A stretch of 64,000 bases of DNA from Oryzias latipes. Its lineage: Eukaryota > Chordata > Actinopteri > Beloniformes > Adrianichthyidae. Position numbers and translations under genes: made by a program. The notes under the pieces are model-generated. The model was not told the origin of the DNA. It saw only the letters and a list, made by a program, of their open reading frames with translations, and did not search any database. Within the stretch, counting starts at the first letter, position 1. Every line of letters starts with the position of its first letter. Shown piece by piece: positions 23,888 to 36,600 of the stretch. The DNA is taken from contig NC_019867.2 of NCBI RefSeq assembly GCF_002234675.1, positions 18,880,184-18,944,183 on the forward strand. Direction: 5' to 3'.

Positions 23888-24660
23888 TCCTTAAATGAAA
23901 ACTGTACGTCTGCCTGACAACACATCAAGCTAGCTACGCTAGCATTGAGCTCTGTCGTTACTTCTCTACTTAAAAACACAACTAACAATATTATTAACTA
24001 ATTGTTGAGGTCAGTGTAACAGTAAAATTTACTGCACATTACAAAGCCACTCAGTTATCGCAAAATATAGTTGTTTAAGCAACCGAGTTGTGTTTGTTTG
24101 GTTTGCATCTCCATTCGAGCGAAAGAGGACCCCAACGTGCTGGCTTTAAAAATGCCTGGCTAAAATTTTTAAAAGGCGTCTCTTAATTTGCTCGACAGAT
24201 GGCGCAATTTGTCCAATAAAACATGTGAAAGTAGAACTACCTACATCTAATAAATTGTGCTCATCAAAAATAAATAAATAAATAAACTGTCAAAAATAGC
24301 CATTGTTTTCAGTCACAAACATGAACTGTTTTTGAATTACAGAGGTAGCCCAACATCTCAACACTTTTGTAAATATGAACAAAAACTAAATAAATAATAG
24401 TATTTATTTGTATGTCTAAATGTTTAGCCATACAGTAGAGGTTTTAAAAGCGATCCTATCCACGGCTTCAAAATGCAACCCTGAAGAGGTTGGTTCGGTC
24501 GTGCGCGCACATGTTGCGCGCTCCTGTTCGGCTGTGCGCCGTCACGAGCTGAAGGTGTCATGAAACGAAGAAAACTCACTAGTAGTGGGGAAGAACGCTA
24601 ATAATATCAGCGCGTATGGCAACAAAGGAGACATCGGATTAAAAGCAATTTCTTGCAAAC
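23888..24660. promoter_or_regulatory. Divergent promoter region of dgcr6 and rasal1
   Basis: 773 bp between the two start codons. The rasal1-proximal part (24495-24550) is CpG-rich with GTGCGCGCAC and GTTGCGCGC, standing out from AT-rich surroundings. An AGATGGCGC motif (YY1/CTCF-like core) lies at 24197-24205. A simple AAATAAATAAAT run lies near 24269-24283. No TATA box is obvious. Whether one promoter or two operate cannot be told from sequence. Confidence 0.5.
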
Positions 24661-27600
24661 ATGGCTAAGAACACATCGCTTTATTTTCGAATAGTCGAGG
24701 GCAGGAATCTCCCGGCCAAAGATGTGTAAGTAATTTAATAATTCCACCAGTTTCTCTGCTGTAGTCTGCGTGTATGTTGGGATATTCTGAATGGGTTAAT
24801 TTTCTCTTAAATCAAACAATTTTTGCAAATAAAAAAGGGTATACACAGTTTTTAAAATATTGAATCATCAAAACTATTAAAAAAATTATTAATGTATTTT
24901 GCATTTTTTTGTTTGTTTATTAACCAAGCCTTAAATTGCCTAGACCTGGTTTTATTTTTGTTTTAAGATCTGGAACCAGTGATCCTTACTGCATCGTGAA
25001 AGTTGACAATGAAGTTGTGGCCAGGTGAGGTTTTTTTTAAAATTTGTTTGTTTGTTTATTTACTTTTTCCCTCATCCCCCAAAATCAACATATTTTCTGA
25101 ACACATGCTATCAGCTGAATGTTCTTGTTCATATTTTAGCATACAGCATACAGTTGCCTCCTCTAACTCAGTATGTGTAGCCAGGGTGGAGTGTGTGTTT
25201 TTGTGCCCCTTCTCACACAGAGAACCCGACACTCCTCCAGCCTTTAAACACCCTTATGTAACCATGGAGAAGATGCATTAATTATTGCAGGGAGCACCTG
25301 TAAGAAATAGGGAATGCTGGGAGCTGCAATACACCTGACTGCATGTTTCAGTTTCAGTGGAAAAGTTTAAATGTTGCATGATTTGAAGAGAGGGAGGGGG
25401 GTCTTTAAACATGAAAAGAGGATGGATTCAGAGGCTATTGTTCCATCTATTATTGTGATAGTTAACAGCTCTGTGATTCACCCACACTGCAATAATTACT
25501 TTGCACTTGGAGCATTACTGGCCAACTGACGCTTGAGTGTGATGTTGGAGAATTGTGCTGCAAATTCCATGATGGTAAGGTGTTGGGTTATTATTTTTCA
25601 GTAGATCTCGCTGGCAGTGTATCAAAGATTGGTCTGTTTGAAGGGCAAAGAAAAAGCAGTTAAAGACGTCCTATTCAGAGTTCAAAGAATGCCCTATAAG
25701 AACACAGTTACACAAAAAAATATACTTTAATAACTGAGGAAACAACTGATGATTAGATACCACAGTTACAAAAGGAACTTGTCGGGAAGTTTTTCACACG
25801 AGCTTGGAGTACGGCAGTTTCTTTGAACAGAGGAGCGTCAGTCTTTAATGTTGGTTTATCTCTAGAGAAGAACTCATTCCTTTAGGTTTTGCTACCATAA
25901 CTTTGTTTTTTATCCTACATCATTGCTCCGTCAGTGATAACTTTGCAGTTGCTGAGCTCAGGTAAAATAGATTCAAATTATGATACCACCATTACCATGC
26001 CTGACTTACAGGAAAAGTTTTCAGGCTGGAACACATTATTTACTTCTCTTTAATCTAAAAGTTTTGACTGACATTTTCTACTGTGTTGCCACGGGAATTC
26101 CAAACAGAAAGACCAATGATAACGAAGTACAAGCATTAATTAATGGCACTTTTAGAGCCAGTTGCTTACCTCCACATTTATGTGACACACATCCCTATTG
26201 TTCCGCGCTAACGCGATAGTGGAGAAATGCAAATTCTGTCGATAGCACAGAAACTTTTTCAGTTTGATAAGCACCAACATGCTTTCCTATCTGGGAATCA
26301 AAACATTCTCTGTGTGCATATCATGCTACATTTGAACAGATATGTGTATACATTTTGTAAAAAGCTGAAAAAGGTATGTAGAAAACATTTTAGATTACTT
26401 ACTTTTTAAAATCATGAAATAATATGTTTTGTGACATTTGTGTAGCAGCTCAGCAAAAATAAATACATAAATAAATACATACAATAATTAATAATACAAT
26501 TAGAAAAATAATTTGATTTGTAAGAATGTCACTTTGATTCAACTAACACCTTACTTTTTTAACAGTTATAATATATATATTTTCCAACACACAGTTGTTT
26601 AGCCATATTGTTGTTGCAGGATATGAACTTTAACAACAAAAGATGCATACAATTGTATTATTAGTTTATTAATTATTTGAAATCATTTGAATGCTCGAAA
26701 TATCAGATTTTGAAATGTAATTGTTTTATCTGACAAAGATCTAAAATGCTTGATTTTTCAGAACTGCCACTGTGTGGAAGAACCTTAATCCTTTTTGGGG
26801 TGAAGAATACACGCTTCACCTCCCAATGGGGTTCCATTCACTCTCGTTTCTTATCATGGATGAGGACACGATTGGGTAAAAACGGAAACATTAAAATAGT
26901 CCATGTTTTGCCGTTATCAGGTCAGGGCATTACATTTATAGTGCTTAGTGTTTGTTTAACTTGAGATATGAATTGATATTTTTGGGGTTAAGAGTCCATG
27001 CTCTCCCAAAATGTTTTGGGAACCAAACAATCTCTAAGTCCTGGATAAATAAACTTAAATCAAACAAATGCTTGAAATGTCCAATAATCAGATTTTCTAT
27101 CTTTTTATTAGCATTTATATATTTTTACTGAGATGTTCCATCAAAATGGCACTAAGTTAGTTTCTCATGTTTTCCTAACTTTTTTCTCACAGGCATGACG
27201 ACGTTATTGGAAAGATTACATTAAGCAAAGAAGCCATTGGATCTCAAGCTAAAGGTATGATGAAACTAACCAGCGTGGGTCTGGAAATGGGTGAGAACCT
27301 AAACAAAGTTCAGAGGTCAAAACACATTGATCACACGGTGGAGTCAAGAGTGCAAGACCTTTAAAGTCTGGGAATGTTTTGCTTAAACTGTGCTACCATG
27401 CATGTGATGTAGTTTTCCCAAATGTCTTTCCAAAAGATCTGGAAGAAATGGCTTTAGGTTTGAACTCCATGACAAATTTCTTTACACAGACTTGAATCCA
27501 TACCATCCTCTTCCTCTCTCAGAAAGCTTCACTGTGTCTCAATATTTACTTGGGTATCAACTGCTGAGCCTTCTGTAATTTTAGAGGAGACATATGGAAG

Positions 27601-30600
27601 TTTATGTTTGTGAAGTAGTTTTTTTCTAATAAGGAGGAGTTTGTCATGAAATGTTTGCGGCATATTGATAGTGGCATAGCCTTAACTCCTCTGATTCATG
27701 GCTACATGGTGCTACTGAGTCATTCCCTCCCTCTCACAGTCTGGCCTTGACTTCAAACCTTTATTCATTTTTATTTATTTATGAGAGATCAAATGTGTTC
27801 TGAAGCCGTAGCTCATCATTGGTCAGTATTTGCAGACAGTGACTGTTTCAAACTATTAACCTGTCCAGAAGGGTTCTGGATATCGTGCCTTGTGATTACC
27901 ATGGCAACCATTCTTTTGGGCTTGAGATGATGCATTTTTATTGAGAGAAAATTTTTCAAATTGATTTCTCCTGAAATTTTTGGTCCATTGACTGTTTGAC
28001 ACAAACAGTTTGATTTATGGGGAAAGAAGGGGCTACACTACACTTAAGCACATAAATAAGGCCTATTGTACTTTTTATGTTTTTAAAACACTTTTATCAT
28101 CGTTCATTTTTTGTTTTTTTGGTATATTTGGCTATACCATATGAATAATCGATGTAATCCATATAAATAATGTTAAAAAAGTTTAGAATAAACACTAAAA
28201 CTTTCCCCACTGCTTTATATAACCCCAAAGTAAAGCTCAAAAATGCATTTTTTAAAATATTGAACAAGTCCAAAACAGAAAATAGTATTTGGAAGAATAT
28301 CTATTGAAACTAATTTGAAAGATAAAAGGCCTGTCTAGTTTGCCTGTCTTGGTCTATAAAAAATGTGTTCTTTTTTAAAATCTTTTTGATGTGTAAGATC
28401 CTGGTTCATATGTAGTTGCTTTTTGTTCCTTTTTTATTTGTTTTTTTTTTGCTGCGTGACCTATTTTGTAGATTCTGCTCCTTGCTGTTGTTTTGTTTTT
28501 GTAAGTTTTGATTAATTGCTCCGGCCAATTTTTACTACTTTTTTACTACTAATTTTTACTACTACTGATTATTGAGTCCCTTTTACTTAGCTTTTTGCCA
28601 TAGTTTAACTTAATTTTTTTGGTTATGTCTAACAGGTTTCCCCATACAGTCTTGGGTTCTTGGTTAATTTTTGTCCTGTTTTCCTTTGTCCTGTTTTTTC
28701 TCCTTCCTCCGAAAAAGCTGTTTTATTCAACATATATTTTGGGTCTTGAGCCTCTTTGCTCTCCGTAATGTATAACTTTTCCTTTACCTATGCTGGCAGT
28801 TTGTTTGTTCGTACTTTATTTCATTCAGATGCATAATGGATCTCTGCATTCAGGGAAATTAGTTATGAATTATTAACAGAAGAGCTGTGAAGTGCCACTC
28901 AAGCTGTTTCCTTTCCCTGTAAATTAAATAGTGAAAGTAATTTCTGGCAACAGAATATGTTAGACACTGAATGGAATATTTTCCTGTCCAAAAAACAAAA
29001 ACAAACAAAAAAAACAGATAAAATCAAGCTTTTATTACAAAACTGTAGCAGGTGTAAAACATTTTTTCTACCTAAATATTTAAAATACATAAACAAATAA
29101 TAATAATAAAAGTATGCATGATGTTAAAATAAATCCGAGTATAGGTTTTATGTAGTATTTGTTTTCGAATGCTAAATTTCAAATTCAAATTCACTCAACA
29201 ACATATTAAGTTTCTTTAAAGCCAAACAAGACAAGATCTAATATCTAAAGCATGAAAGAGGGAGGTACTATTATGGTATGGGCATTTTTGCCTTTGGAAC
29301 TTGGTTGCATGAATAAATAATGTGATATGTGATGGAATAAAACGATTAAGTTAAAAAGTGTAAAGGAAAAACTGAATGTTCAAATGTTGAAGAACTGGTA
29401 ATACACATTATTTGTGTTTAAGCTTTGTAATGGTTTGATAGACTAGACATCAAATTTTTTTGATTAGTCATCCGTCTGTTTTCCCCTGAATGGATGTGTG
29501 GATGCATGGATGTCTTCATAAATATAAAAAAAATCTCTGGATACATTTTTAAAAAAGTAAGAACTTTTTTTTTCAACTGAAAGAAAAAGATGTTTGCAAA
29601 GGAATATAGTCTCCCATTAGAATGACCTTTTTTGGCTTCTTCTATGATGAACAAACATTACTGTTGGAGATTTCTTTTGTCAGAATGATCTGTTTGTAAC
29701 CGACACATAACGTAAAAACATTTCGTTTGCTTCTGTTTTGTCACATCTAAACAGTCTTCCTTTCTCACTTTTAGCAGTCTAAAGAACATCTGTATGTGTG
29801 TTCTGATCAGGGATAGACAGCTGGCTGAACCTGACGACGGTCGACCCTGATGAAGATGTCCAAGGAGAGATCCACCTAAGTCTGCAGCTCCCAGAAGGCA
29901 CAAAAAAGACCATTCTGCGTTGCCAAGTAATTGAAGCCAGGTAAAGGAGAACCCAGCCATGGCAGGCAGTGAAAAATGATGGTCCAAATATTCAAGTATG
30001 GAGGTTGTGACTGGATTATCAGGTAGACTGTCAAAGCACGTGTCAATGAAGGTTCTCATTCATTCAGGTGATGTCATGAAGTTGAATCATGGTATCAGGA
30101 CTTAAAGTCTTCTTCTCAAAGCACACACCAATAGATATTTTCTCCCATATTTGTGGTCTTTGAGCTGCGGTTCATTTTTTTTAAAGCTGAACTGTTGCTC
30201 TGCAGACTTCATACTCTTTGGAGCTTTGCTGTCACTGTCACACATCTCACTGCTCCATCTGTGTCCCAGGCTATGATTTCTCACTCCCAGAAATAATGAT
30301 CCTGTCAAACACAAAAGTGTTATTTAGATGGATAACAAACTTTGAATGCAGAACAAGTGGGGGGCTTTGCTTTTCCTGTTTGAGCACTTCATCTAATTTG
30401 CTTTGCATGTGTAACTAGGTGGTATGTTTAGCATTTTTGTTTATTGATCAGTCATGTTGTCTTCTGTTCTGCTGAAACCCACAGAGACCTGGCTCCGAGG
30501 GACATTTCTGGAACCTCTGATCCTTTTGCAAGAGTTATTTTCAACAACCGCAGTGCTGAGACTTCGGTGAGACATCAATGTAGGATTTATGTGTCACGTG

Positions 30601-33600
30601 CAAAAGAAAGTTATTTTAGTTCTTTAACGAGAAGATAAAATGCAAATCGTCTGTTTCCTACCCAGTCCCATTTGAACTATTACACTTACTCAAAATTGAC
30701 TTTGATCCTCTAAACTTCATGTGACATATCTAGTGTTATTATTTCAATGCTGCAGGAGATTGGTGATTAGCGAAAAATTAATGTCTCTTCTATAATTGAT
30801 TTGTCAAAATAAAAATGTTGTTTGTTTATCGGTTTTCTTTAAAGGTTTAATCAGTGAATCTTTCCACTTGGCTTGTCATGTACATCTGCTACAGCTGGAC
30901 TTCTATTTCACACACCCATAAGTCTCCTCCTTGGCCTTTCTTTTCACCTCCCACCTTGTGGTTGCTCAGAATGTATTCTTCTAATGTTGTAGTCACCACT
31001 TCATTCCTTCTTTTTAAATCCACCTCAGTTTAAATCTTATTATCTGTTGCTCTTAATGTTTGAGCACCAGTTCCTAAATTGCCTAAATGTTCTTCTTTCT
31101 CCTTTCTTTTACTCTCATTTGTTTTCTTTGCTGAGCACACCTCTGTAAGGTTTTCTTCACTTGTTTACAGCTCTCCATTACTCATCACACATGTACTGTG
31201 ATGTTCTAGCACGATCACAGTCACCATGTGTTGTGCTGGTGCTTGGGTGAAACTGGTTCATTTAACATTAGTAGGATCTCTCACAACATGAATTAAGGAA
31301 TACATAAAGGTAATGCAACAAACCCTTAAAGTATACATCCCCATTAGTTTGAATTTCTTACCTTTATCTGAAAATGAACCCAAATGAACTTAAGGAACAT
31401 TTTCAAATCCTGAGCCAATTTCAGATCTATGTCATCCTAAAAATTTGTTGTCATATATTTGTTTTATTTTCTCTTGTTTTTACATGGTAATAGTACAAGC
31501 TGGATTGTGCTGCTTTACACAAATAAAAACGTGTCGTTTAGGAAATAATATTATTTAATTGCTTGTGTCTTTTGACTAAAGTAAGGCTCAGAAGTACATT
31601 TGTTGGATTTCTTGAGATTTTTCTTCATCTTTGGCTCTAGATTATTAAAAGGACCCGTTTTCCTCACTGGGGAGAAACCTTGGAGCTGGAGTTGGATTCG
31701 GAAGGGCTGAGCGGGCAGCAGGGGACTGTTACTGTGGAGGTTTGGGACTGGGACATGGTGGGCAAGAATGACTTTCTAGGAAAGGTCAGCATTTCCATAC
31801 TAGCCTGGGCAGTTTTTTCAGTGTTTACTGGATTCATCCCATTGTCATTCAAACCAGAGTATTGTTTCTGATCTAATGTTGAATTCTTGCATGTTTTTTA
31901 TTTTCTTCCAGGTGGAAATCCCCTTTTCTTGTTTGCACAAAACACCTCTGTTGGAGGGCTGGTTTCGTTTGTTACCATTGGGCAACAATGAGGTTGATGT
32001 GGGGTGAGGATTATTGGTGTGTTTGTTCGTTCACTGTGACCACTTTGTTTATTTGCATAGTCAAGTAACTTTGGGTTCTATGACTGCATTTATTTAGTAA
32101 ATGCTTCCAAGGAAAAGCAGTCATTCTCCTCAAGGATGCCCTTCATGCATTTAAATTAGCATTCACAGGTGTAACACCAGGTCTCTGACAGCATCTGCTT
32201 CTAGAGATAATTTTAGAACAAAGAGGGCGTAATGAAATGCATAGATGGAGTTATTGGAAAGTGAGTCACTGAAACTTAGTATGAAGATTCAGTGCTTAAA
32301 GGATAAAATGAGATAAATGACAACTAGCTTTTTTGACAATTCTCCTGAAAATAACAGTTTTTAATGACAGAAAATGAACTATACTGTTTGAACTATTTAA
32401 GATGATCAAGCTAAAATTTTCATTGTTGTAAGGATTTTTTTCAGTTTTTACTTTACACCAGATACTTTTGCTTTTGTAGGGGAAAGCTGGGTGCGTTGCG
32501 CCTGAAGGTGCGTTTGGTGGAAGATCGGATCTTGCCGTCGATGTACTACCAGCCCCTCATTGACCTTCTGGTCGAGTCGGTAATCTCCCCCGCAGAGGTC
32601 AGCATCTCAGCTTGTCCTCCTTACGGATTTTCAAATATTCACCCTCATCATGCCCAGAGACCTCAAGATTCCATTACACTTCTTCTATCTGAGGCCACAC
32701 TCATGCATCGCATGCTACCTTAGTCCTCTTCTCAACAGGTGGAGGACAGCAGTGCTCTGACCATGCTTGAGGAGGTCACCACTGTCGAGAGCAGGCAGGA
32801 TGTTGCAATGACTCTAGTGAAGATCTATCTTGGACAAGGCCTGGTGGTGCCTTTCCTTGATTACCTAAACACCCGAGAGGTCAACCACACCAGTAAGAAG
32901 AAAAGCCAAGGAGATTAAAAATATGAATGTTGTGTATTTTTCTGACGAAAACCGGTGTTCTTAAATGTCACTCGATATGAATCACTTTGCTTCTCTCTCC
33001 TTGTGGGCAGGCAGCTTTTAAACTTGACATTAACAATGCAGCTTGGACCAGTGTGGGCAGTGAACACTCACCAAAAACAGATTCTAGTTTTGTCATTATT
33101 TATTCACCCTGAAAGTCTTTGCATGGATTTTCTAGATGTTGTCGTGTCTGTTTTCTTACAAAGTATCCCTAAGACTGTTCCTAAAGAGTTGTCTTCATGG
33201 TCTTTGAGCTGTGTGGCTGTAGTTAAAGATAATAAGCATAGTGTCCAGGTTTCCATAGCAACTCCACATGATCCAAACTGTAACTGCTTGATCAGGAATA
33301 GATGCTGCAAGCCACCAGACATTAAAGTTGCACTGAGGGCAAAGCAAGAAAAAAATGCATTGTAGACCCACTATGCAGCATTGAAAGCATTGTCAGGCTA
33401 TACCTGGCAGCTTTGGCCTGTCACCATGGACATTTTACTGAAGCTGTTCTGACAGATTTACTGTGCAGGAGGTTCAGGCTGTCCTTTTTTTAATGCTAAT
33501 TTTTTCCTAACTAGAGCAGAATTTAGGGCAAACATACCAATATCATTTTTAACAGTTAAACAAAAAAATTCTCTGAAATTCTTGTTCTTTTGTTGTTGTA

Positions 33601-36600
33601 GCGGATCCAAATACATTATTTCGCTCCAACTCACTTGCCTCCAAAGCCATGGAACAATTCATGAAGGTACACTCATGTTTTTTCTAATGCAATACACTCA
33701 TGTTTTTTCTGCACTCTCTGCATTTAGTAGATTTACATGGGTTGAATTATCTTCCTGTGACTGTGAATGAGTTGCCTTCAAAAAAAGCTCGGTTTTTCTG
33801 CTGTCAGGCTGTCGGGATGTTGTATCTGCATGAGGTGTTGAAACCCATCATCAACCGCATCTTTGATGAGAGGAAGTACATTGAGCTGGACCCGTGTAAG
33901 ATCGACCTGAACCGCTCCAGGTAAAACACACACGGAAATCAGCTGTAAGTTTACAAGCGTGGTTGTAAACGTGTGCGTGTTTAAATGCTCAACCACAGGA
34001 GACGAGGAGCTCCATCTGTACCTCACTCTTGAGAGAAAGATATAACATTGGAAAACTGTAGAAAAAAATGATATGAAAAGGAGGGTTGTTGCTTGGCAAC
34101 TGCCATGAGCCCCCTTGAGATATTTATCCATTCGTGACATGAAGGGGGATTTAACATCCGACATCCTCAGCCGCAGATCAGACATATCTCTTCTCAGTTA
34201 ACATCTACTCTTGGATATAATACCATCAGCAATCAGTCCATTTGTCTAGTTCTCTAAAATAGCTACCCCTGACATGTGCTAACAACATGTTGAGATAGGG
34301 GGAATAGATTGTAGTTTTGGGGCATTGAGAAATATTTTTGATCTGGCTGAACTGTGCTCAGGCTTCGCACAACTAGGCCAAATCCATAACTGTGTTTTCT
34401 TTCCTGTGACCCAAATATTTGGGGGTTTACTAAAGCTTTCCTTTTTTCTGAAGACGTATTTCGTTTAAGGGTGCAGTGTCTGAGGCAGAGGTGCGGGACA
34501 GCAGCGCAGAGATGCTCCAAGGTTATTTAACCAGCATCATCGAGTCAATCGTGAGCTCTGTCGATCAATGTCCTTCTGTCATGAGAGTGGCCTTCAAACA
34601 GCTCCACAAGAGAGTCGAGGAGCAATTTACTGAGCCTGAGAATGAGGTTAGCGGGGAGCCAAGCATTTTCTCAAAACAAATTGATCAGTAGGTGTTTGGA
34701 ATTTAAGTCTTTTGTTTTACTAACTTTCCTTTTCCCGTTTTGTTGACAGGATGTGAAGTACCTGGCCATCAGTGGATTCTTCTTCCTGCGTTTTTTTGCA
34801 CCTGCTATTCTCACGCCTAAACTGTTCCACTTGAGAGACCAGCACGCTGACACACGCACCAGCAGAACTCTGCTACTGCTGGCCAAGGTTAGACACCCCT
34901 TAAAACCAAACAGTGCTGAAGTTAGAACATATGAATGAATTCACATTGCACGTTAAAAAAAAGAATACACACAATGCATTTTTCCTACAGACCATCGATC
35001 AAATAAATTGTAACGCTAAGAAAGGTTTTACTTTTACACTTTTTTTTTTCACTAAATGAGATCTTTTGTTTGGTGCTGGTCTCAAATTAGTTAGCACTGG
35101 GGCAGAAAATGTTTTACAAGCAAAGCATTTCAAAAGATTTACCCGGTCTGTAATATTATTCCTTATCAAAAGGGTTTCTAAAGGCAGATTTATATTCTGC
35201 GAGAAGTGAAGCATCTTATTGCATGAGACAGCAGCTATCTTTATATATATTTTTTGTCTTACAGCACCAAACATGTTTTGCTTACAACTTATTTTCAGTC
35301 CGATTACACAGTCAAACCCTGAGGCTGAATCATTAAGATAACAATTGTCTGATAGATTAACAATTTAAAGGCACAGTTTGAACAATGGATTGCTTTAAAA
35401 AAAGCAGGTGGTGGCAGCGATAAGCTATGAACAACACAAAAGACAACAAGGACGTTCAATGTCCAATAATTTGTGTCTATCTAACCCCATCAAGTATAAA
35501 GCAATAAAAAAAGTATCTAATTTTTAAGCCATTGTTGTTTAAAAAAATACCTAAAACAGCAGTGGGAGGACCTCTACTTCAGGTTTTGGAGCAGTATGAA
35601 AAGTCCTGACAAAAAACAAAGATTTGCCTTTTTGTCATGGTTGGCCATATGCAGTAAGTGTTAACAAAGTAATCCAGGCCTTACAGAGAGAGAGTTTCAG
35701 ATTGAAGGTTCCTAAATCTGTTAAAGCGTATGCAAAAAGCTGGAGGGATCCTTTAAAAACAATTCCTCTCGACATAAAATTGCAAAGGATTCACAACGCT
35801 CACAATCTTCTGTTCATATCTTTAAAGAATTAGAACAGCTGGACAAATCCCTGTAGGCCAGGGACAAAGATAAAGCTTTTGTCAAAACAAATTTTGCATT
35901 TACTAAAGTAAGACGTTTTTCTACTTTTACTTTTACTGTACTTAGGGAGCTAAAGTTATGTGCCTTGTCTAGGCTACCCCACCTTGGTGGGACACAGCCT
36001 TGGTAAATAAAAAAAATAAAAAAATAAAAAAAGATAAAAGGACAAATATTTTTGCAACATTTGTATCACTTTCTCATAATTACCTAAAGAAGTAGATCAA
36101 AGAACAACATTCCTAGCAAAATATTATTGGTAGGAAATACACCGGACAAAAATAAGCCTAATGTGGTCATTTTAGAAGTGAGCAAAACCTCCCACATGTG
36201 ACTTCTCTGGTCGCTGTCTATGGTGCTGAAATGCTGTTGCCATGGGTCTTTAGTTGGAACATGGAAAGGGCTATTTTTACCTCTGTGTGTGCCGGGACTA
36301 GACAGTGGTTCAAAGCAAAGCATCAGAGAGACGTAGAGAGGGACTTTCTTCTCAGCGTAAGCCAGGTGTGGGCTGGACAAAAGGCCTCACAGCATGCTTG
36401 GCCTCATGAACCCATTTGATCTTTGACTTTGAGATCTGCTGTCAGTGGGATGCGATCTGATGTGCTGAAAGAAGAGAGCAAGGGCAGCAAATTCTGTTTT
36501 TTGTATGGTCAACAGGCTCTCCAAAGTGTTGGGAACCTGGGCCTTCAGCTTGGTCATGGAAAAGAGCAGTGGATGGCACCCCTTCATCCCATCATCCTGC

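Noticed and set aside
35624-35833. A 69-residue open frame in rasal1 intron 14
   Set aside because: No recognisable domain, splice context or conservation signal; at most a decayed repeat fragment.
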